From positions 1 to 17,517 of the forward strand of contig JAZUIB010000014.1 of the NCBI GenBank assembly GCA_045642025.1: a stretch of 17,517 nt of DNA. Reading direction: 5' to 3'. A program made the position numbers and the translations under genes. How positions within the stretch are numbered: the stretch's first letter is position 1; the number at the start of each line of letters is the position of its first letter. Of the stretch, positions 14,738 to 17,517 are shown piece by piece. The DNA comes from Equadaptatus sp045642025 (lineage in GTDB: Bacteria > Synergistota > Synergistia > Synergistales > Synergistaceae). The notes under the pieces are model-generated. The model made no database searches, was not told where the DNA came from, and saw nothing but the letters and a program-made list of their open reading frames with translations.

Positions 14738-15097
14738 TTATTCGTCGTTAAAATCTATCTGTTGCGGCATTTGTACTGCAGTATTGTTTCGTTTTCCTGT
14801 AATTATCTGCACATCATCTGCTACTATACTGAGTTTGATTTTGTCATAAACAGCGTGATGAGCGAAGACGAAAACATTGCTGCCTTTTTCCAAGAGTCGA
14901 GATAAACCTTCAGCTCTTGTACCGAACACAGACACGGGGATAAAGGTCGTGTAGGAGGAGCGTGTTCCGTCATCGTTCTTTTTCTCGTGGTTGACGGCTA
15001 TGTTTATAAAGAGAGCTGTTCTGCCGTCTTTGGTTTGCGTAAGTTTAGGTTCCTGTGTTATGTTTCCAACAAGGAAACATTTATCTGCACCGTTCAT
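14738..15097 (-). CDS. ssb: Single-stranded DNA-binding protein
   Basis: The 119-residue OB-fold protein contains CFLVGNITQEPKLTQTKDGR, TALFINIAVNHEK, TTFIPVSVFGTRAEGL, and LLEKGSNVFVFAHHAVYDK, the strand order of bacterial SSB. Plasmid SSBs coat transferred single strands or suppress recipient responses. It is shorter than chromosomal SSBs (about 170-180). Its tail is MPQQIDFNDE, acidic but without the terminal Pro-Phe of the usual DDDIPF tip, so docking of SSB partner proteins may be altered. The start is 1 base after the trbB stop and has only a weak GGAAG ribosome site 13 bases upstream, so translation probably depends on trbB. Placement between trbB and trbJ is unusual compared with RP4. 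Confidence 0.93.
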   Translation of the reverse strand: MNGADKCFLVGNITQEPKLTQTKDGRTALFINIAVNHEKKNDDGTRSSYTTFIPVSVFGTRAEGLSRLLEKGSNVFVFAHHAVYDKIKLSIVADDVQIITGKRNNTAVQMPQQIDFNDE

Positions 15098-15098
15098 G

Positions 15099-16067
15099 TT
15101 ATATAAGTGCTTCCGTGTTATAGGTTCCGTCTAAATTTATATTGTTGTTGACTTTCAATATCTGGGTTACCTTCGGCACGCAGCCCGCTTTACGGGATAT
15201 CTGAACGACAAGATCAACAGCCTCTGCTATTGACGCTCTTACAGCAAGCAGGTTGAGCTGTTTGGCTTCTTCGTTCATGAGAATAAGAGTTTCAAGTCTG
15301 TTAAAGGTGGATTCAGCAGAGTTGGCGTGTATGGTTGTAACGCCTCCGGGATGTCCGGTATTCCATGAGTTGAGTAAATCGTAGGCTTCGGAGCCTCGGC
15401 ATTCTCCAAGAATTATTCTGTCCGGATTTGCTCTGAGGTTCGCCTGAAGCAGCTGCGAGTATCCGCAGCGCGGTGTTTTTCTTTCATGTAGCACGTTTTT
15501 ATGTTTGATTTGCATTTCGGCCACATCTTCCATGATAATGACACGATCGTCAGGAGATATGCGGTAAAGCTCGTCCATAAGCGCAGAGCAGAATGTGGTC
15601 TTGCCGGAACCTGTTCCGCCTGACAAAATTATGTTTTTCTTTTCAGCTAACGCATTGTGAAGAATTTGTCTATGTTCCGAAAGGATTGTGTTTGGTACGC
15701 AGTCGTCCAGTGTTATGTTTATGCTTCTGTTGCAGCGGATCGAGAATGAAGGTGCTTCAACTGCCGGATAGACAAAACCTTGAAAACGCTGTCCGCTCGG
15801 CAGAACTGCTGAGAGCAGCGGCGCGTCTTCTCCAACTGTAAGGTCGTTAAATGAAGCTATGCTACGCATCACAAGAGCAGCTCGATCTTTAGAATAGTCT
15901 ATTTTTTCTTTGACAATCCCAATGCCAAAACGCTCAACGTAAACATCTCCGGAAGGATTGTACATTATGTCGATGACCGCCGGATCTTCGAGAAGTTTGT
16001 TAATAGGACCAAGCTCGCTGACTATCTTCGCAACTATACGATCAGTTTTAGAATCACTTATCATCAT
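15099..16067 (-). CDS. trbB: TrbB/VirB11 hexameric traffic ATPase
   Basis: VirB11/TrbB is a peripheral inner-membrane ATPase that works with VirB4 and VirD4. The 322-residue product has an N-terminal domain (IVSELGPINKLLEDPAVIDI, VYVERFG), Walker A GGTGSGKTT (from residue 150), an Asp box IIMEDVAEMQ (about 178), Walker B IILGECRGSEA (Glu222) and a His box GHPGGVTTIHANS (about 238-250). All catalytic motifs are intact. A GGTGA site lies 5 bases before the ATG at 16067; the in-frame GTG at 16076 has no ribosome site. Its start overlaps the end of the upstream helix-turn-helix gene. It is the first structural T4SS gene of the run, as in RP4 Tra2. Confidence 0.95.
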   Translation of the reverse strand: MMISDSKTDRIVAKIVSELGPINKLLEDPAVIDIMYNPSGDVYVERFGIGIVKEKIDYSKDRAALVMRSIASFNDLTVGEDAPLLSAVLPSGQRFQGFVYPAVEAPSFSIRCNRSINITLDDCVPNTILSEHRQILHNALAEKKNIILSGGTGSGKTTFCSALMDELYRISPDDRVIIMEDVAEMQIKHKNVLHERKTPRCGYSQLLQANLRANPDRIILGECRGSEAYDLLNSWNTGHPGGVTTIHANSAESTFNRLETLILMNEEAKQLNLLAVRASIAEAVDLVVQISRKAGCVPKVTQILKVNNNINLDGTYNTEALI

Positions 16068-16365
16068 TGCTGTCACCAGTCAAAAACTTATCACGGGCGA
16101 TAAGGACATAAAAATAACCTACGGGAACGTCCAATAATGTTTCAAGTTTTGTAACCATAAACAGCGATGACGGCAACCTTGTCCCAAGAAACCAACCGTG
16201 CATAGACTGATAAGTAACGCCGCATTCTTTTGCCAAAGCTGATTGCGACGTTTTATAAGCCGCACGACAAAGTGCCTCTGTAAATGGCTCATTTTTATAG
16301 CCTAATTCAATGTAATGTTTTAGAGCCTCATCTAATCGCTTTATCAGTGAACCATGTCTATTCAC
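16054..16365 (-). CDS. Small XRE/Cro-like helix-turn-helix regulator at the head of the trb operon
   Basis: The protein has 103 residues from the GTG at 16365. Residues 41-63 (QSALAKECGVTYQSMHGWFL and the next residues) form a Cro/C1-type helix-turn-helix: a first helix, the tight turn at CGVT, and a recognition helix ending in G-T-R-L-P. It is followed by VTKLETLLDVPVGYF, the usual third and fourth helices. The frame opens 15 codons further to an ATG at 16410, but that ATG has no ribosome site and lies in promoter-like sequence. GAGGTGG lies 5 bases before the GTG. The gene overlaps the start of trbB, as expected for an operon regulator. RP4 has the repressor gene trbA at this position; no close sequence similarity to TrbA is claimed. 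Autoregulation is inferred. Confidence 0.75.
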   Translation of the reverse strand: MNRHGSLIKRLDEALKHYIELGYKNEPFTEALCRAAYKTSQSALAKECGVTYQSMHGWFLGTRLPSSLFMVTKLETLLDVPVGYFYVLIARDKFLTGDSNDDK

Positions 16366-16400
16366 CGTTACCACCTCATTACCAACTTTTAATACTCTAT

Positions 16401-16429
16401 AATTTAACATATTAAAAATAAAATATCAA
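16401..16429 (-). promoter_or_regulatory. Candidate promoter of the regulator-trbB operon
   Basis: On the minus strand TTGATA (plus 16424-16429) is followed after 17 bases by TAAATT (plus 16401-16406, four of six consensus positions). The surroundings are almost pure A/T. The predicted transcript start, about 16394, lies just upstream of the GAGGTGG ribosome site of the helix-turn-helix gene and supports its GTG start. The -10 box is weak. Confidence 0.4.
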
Positions 16430-16466
16430 TATTATATAATAAAACAAGTAATAATAAAAAATAATT

Positions 16467-16495
16467 ACAAGCCCCGGTTTTATCCCAGGGCTTGT
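16467..16495 (-). terminator. Hairpin, probable terminator between the upstream accessory genes and the trb operon
   Basis: Plus-strand ACAAGCCCCGG (16467-16477), loop TTTTATC and CCAGGGCTTGT (16485-16495) form an 11-bp stem with one imperfect position, which is a G-U wobble in minus-strand RNA. In the minus direction it is followed by AATTATTTTTTATT, a loose U-rich tract; in the plus direction by TTTTATAT. Because the only adjacent upstream gene is on the minus strand (the 73-residue gene), minus-strand use is preferred. It may act in both directions. Confidence 0.55.
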
Positions 16496-16507
16496 TTTAT
16501 ATGTCAA
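16479..16507 (-). promoter_or_regulatory. Possible second promoter overlapping the hairpin
   Basis: On the minus strand a perfect -35 box TTGACA (plus 16502-16507) is followed after 17 bases by GATAAA (plus 16479-16484), which falls in the loop of the hairpin. The -10 box matches consensus in only four positions. If real, transcripts from it would begin inside or next to the hairpin and escape full termination. Confidence 0.3.
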
Positions 16508-16591
16508 TTCACGTTTATGAGCTATCTGTGCAAGGTTCTTTTATGCTGCTCTTTTTCAGGCTGTTGTGCTTCTGTTTTCAATACAGGCTTG

Positions 16592-16813
16592 TTACACCTC
16601 CTCAAAAACCTCTACCGGCTGCTTCTCAACAACCACACGGCTACGCATGTAACTTGAGAACGTCTGCATAATCGTTTCAATGAGCTTGTCGGCTTTCTTT
16701 TCGGTGAACATCTGAGCTGCGCCCAAATGAGTTGAGAAGCCTCCGCCTGGCGCAGCAAAGTATTTAACCTTGCTTTTGGTATCCATTTTGTAAACGACGT
16801 ATCTGTTGTTCAT
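16592..16813 (-). CDS. Hypothetical 73-residue protein
   Basis: The predicted product begins MNNRYVVYKMDTKSKVKYFA, continues with a Gly-rich turn APGGGFSTHLGAAQMFTEKK and a helix ADKLIETIMQTFSSYMRSR, and ends in VVVEKQPVEVFEEV. No signal peptide or membrane segment is visible, so it is probably cytoplasmic. AAGGG lies 5 bases before the ATG. It follows the 124-residue membrane gene in the same direction and precedes a probable terminator, so it may close a small accessory operon. The alternation of strand-like V/Y-rich and helical parts suggests a small alpha/beta fold. No family is recognised. Confidence 0.65.
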   Translation of the reverse strand: MNNRYVVYKMDTKSKVKYFAAPGGGFSTHLGAAQMFTEKKADKLIETIMQTFSSYMRSRVVVEKQPVEVFEEV

Positions 16814-16835
16814 TGATACCCTTGTCCCTTTCTGA

Positions 16836-16886
16836 TTATTTTTTGTTCTCTTCTTCGCTCAAACTTTGTGGTATGTGCATACACAT
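16836..16886 (-). CDS. Possible 16-residue micro-ORF
   Basis: ATG at 16886 opens a 16-codon frame reading MCMHIPQSLSEEENKK, ending in TAA at 16836. A full AAGGAGG ribosome site, formed by the last codons of the 124-residue gene, lies 9 bases upstream, and the upstream stop codon falls between site and start, a typical coupling arrangement. It may be a real small protein or a fortuitous frame in a short spacer; the sequence alone cannot tell. Confidence 0.3.
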   Translation of the reverse strand: MCMHIPQSLSEEENKK

Positions 16887-16890
16887 TGTT

Positions 16891-17265
16891 TTATTCCTCC
16901 TTGTTTTCTTCGTAATGCTCTATATATCTTTCGAGGTCAGCTGCTTCGTTGCCAATCCATGTTCCAAGACAATATCCAAAAGCAATACCGATAAACGGCA
17001 TGAGCAGTGATATCAGTGGCAGAAAATAAACACAAAGCACCCACATCACCAAATAGAAAACTGTAGCAAAAATCGTCAATAACCGTAGTTTTTTTGTGCT
17101 TTTGCTGCGATAATCTTTCAGCAAAATTTTATTTTCTTTTGCTTTTTTACGGAGTTCAAAAAATTGTTTAACATCACTGCCGTAATTTGTTGTCAGACCA
17201 ACCATCATTAAGGTTATACCTACAAAACCAAATGAAACCATGAAGCATGCATAATCTGTTAACAT
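16891..17265 (-). CDS. Membrane protein of unknown function, three helices
   Basis: The 124-residue product has hydrophobic segments at about 5-25 (YACFMVSFGFVGITLMMVGL), 61-81 (RLLTIFATVFYLVMWVLCVY) and 84-104 (LISLLMPFIGIAFGYCLG). A basic cytoplasmic-type loop lies between the first two (ELRKKAKENKILLKDYRSKS) and an acidic tail follows (DLERYIEHYEENKEE). AGGAGG lies 8 bases before the ATG at 17265. It is encoded in the same direction as the conjugation genes, 38 bases after another coding region. No family is recognised; a surface- or mating-related accessory role would be inference from location only. Confidence 0.75.
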   Translation of the reverse strand: MLTDYACFMVSFGFVGITLMMVGLTTNYGSDVKQFFELRKKAKENKILLKDYRSKSTKKLRLLTIFATVFYLVMWVLCVYFLPLISLLMPFIGIAFGYCLGTWIGNEAADLERYIEHYEENKEE

Positions 17266-17303
17266 TGTTATTTCCTCCTGTTTTTATTTTTCAGTTGTCG
17301 TTG

Positions 17304-17517
17304 TTAGTCATCTGCGTGATAAACCGGATGTAGTGTTGTTGTAATTATGCCTTTTGCTCCGTTTACTCCGCTTGCTCCGGCAAGCCAAAGCTGCACTGTT
17401 TTGGAGAAGAGTTTGTAGCAAATTGAGCGTAGCTTGCCGTTATCAAGTTCGCGCAGTTCACGGGAAAGTTCAGCCTCGTTTTTGCCTTTGATTATGGTCT
17501 TTGCGCTTATTCCCTGC
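17304..17517 (-). CDS. Unrecognised protein, C-terminal part only
   Basis: A frame open from the right edge gives 70 residues. It starts QGISAKTIIKGKNEAELSRE, continues with LRELDNGKLRSICYKLFSKT and VQLWLAGASGVNGAKGIITT, and ends with TLHPVYHADD at a TAA at 17304. It is soluble-looking, with a helical charged half followed by a Gly/Ala-rich segment. The codon pattern and the absence of stops support a real gene whose start lies beyond position 17517. The family cannot be named from this fragment. Confidence 0.6.
   Translation of the reverse strand, partial: QGISAKTIIKGKNEAELSRELRELDNGKLRSICYKLFSKTVQLWLAGASGVNGAKGIITTTLHPVYHADD

Noticed and set aside
16467..16495. The 16467-16495 hairpin as a plus-strand terminator
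   Set aside because: No plus-strand gene ends anywhere upstream of it within 4 kb, and the stem has an A-C mismatch in plus-strand RNA but a G-U wobble in minus-strand RNA.
16517..16576. 19-codon TTG-started frame after the 73-residue gene (LKTEAQQPEKEQHKR-like)
   Set aside because: It has a rare start codon with a ribosome site about 13 bases away, too far, and is very short in a spacer with no conservation evidence.
1..17517. Relaxase gene, oriT, lytic transglycosylase, insertion sequence, tRNA/rRNA, CRISPR array
   Set aside because: I looked for each and found none in the window. No IS terminal repeats, transposase motifs or regularly spaced repeats were seen. The relaxase and oriT must lie elsewhere.

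Overview
The window is a conjugative type IV secretion (T4SS) locus of the Trb/P-type (RP4 Tra2-like) family, read almost entirely from the minus strand. The mating machine has VirB9/VirB10-type outer-membrane-core subunits and signal-peptide-bearing periplasmic parts, so the host is very likely a diderm (two-membrane) bacterium. Base composition is moderate to low GC with strong AGGAGG-type ribosome sites. A gut-type diderm Firmicute (Negativicutes) or a Synergistota member would fit, but that is a guess: there is no rRNA, replication gene or housekeeping gene to settle it. Relaxase, oriT and replicon lie outside the window.

Layout in transcription order on the minus strand (right to left). 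Positions 17517-16592 hold the 3' end of an unrecognised gene, a 124-residue membrane protein, a possible 16-codon micro-ORF and a 73-residue hypothetical protein. About 225 non-coding bases follow, with a hairpin and promoter-like sequences. Next come a small helix-turn-helix protein where RP4 carries trbA, then trbB (VirB11 ATPase), ssb, trbJ (VirB5), trbL (VirB6) and a 104-residue two-helix membrane protein. A three-gene plus-strand cassette interrupts the locus at 11594-12436: a YefM/YoeB-type toxin-antitoxin pair, a 75-residue single-pass membrane protein, and an intrinsic terminator, with its own promoter and a double TGTACA operator. The minus-strand run resumes at 11381 with a trbD-trbE (VirB3-VirB4) fusion, trbC (VirB2 pilin), trbF (VirB8), trbG (VirB9), two tandem trbI (VirB10) paralogues, traG (VirD4 coupling protein), traF (S26 peptidase probably maturing the pilin) and the start of another small membrane protein.

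The genes are tightly packed (gaps of 1-35 bases, several overlaps, stop codons inside ribosome sites), as expected for a translationally coupled operon. TrbB and TrbDE would power assembly; TrbC and TrbJ form the pilus; TrbL and TrbF the inner-membrane complex; TrbG and TrbI the trans-envelope core; TraG delivers the substrate.

The most unusual element is the first VirB10 paralogue (4985-6382). It has lost the cytoplasmic and transmembrane N-terminus, carries a secretory signal peptide, and has a phage tail-collar-like domain inserted between the two helices expected to form the outer-membrane antenna. The insertion is flanked by near-identical 16-bp direct repeats lying an exact 97 codons apart. 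This suggests a second VirB10-type subunit that displays a phage-fibre-like module on the cell surface, possibly for recipient recognition.
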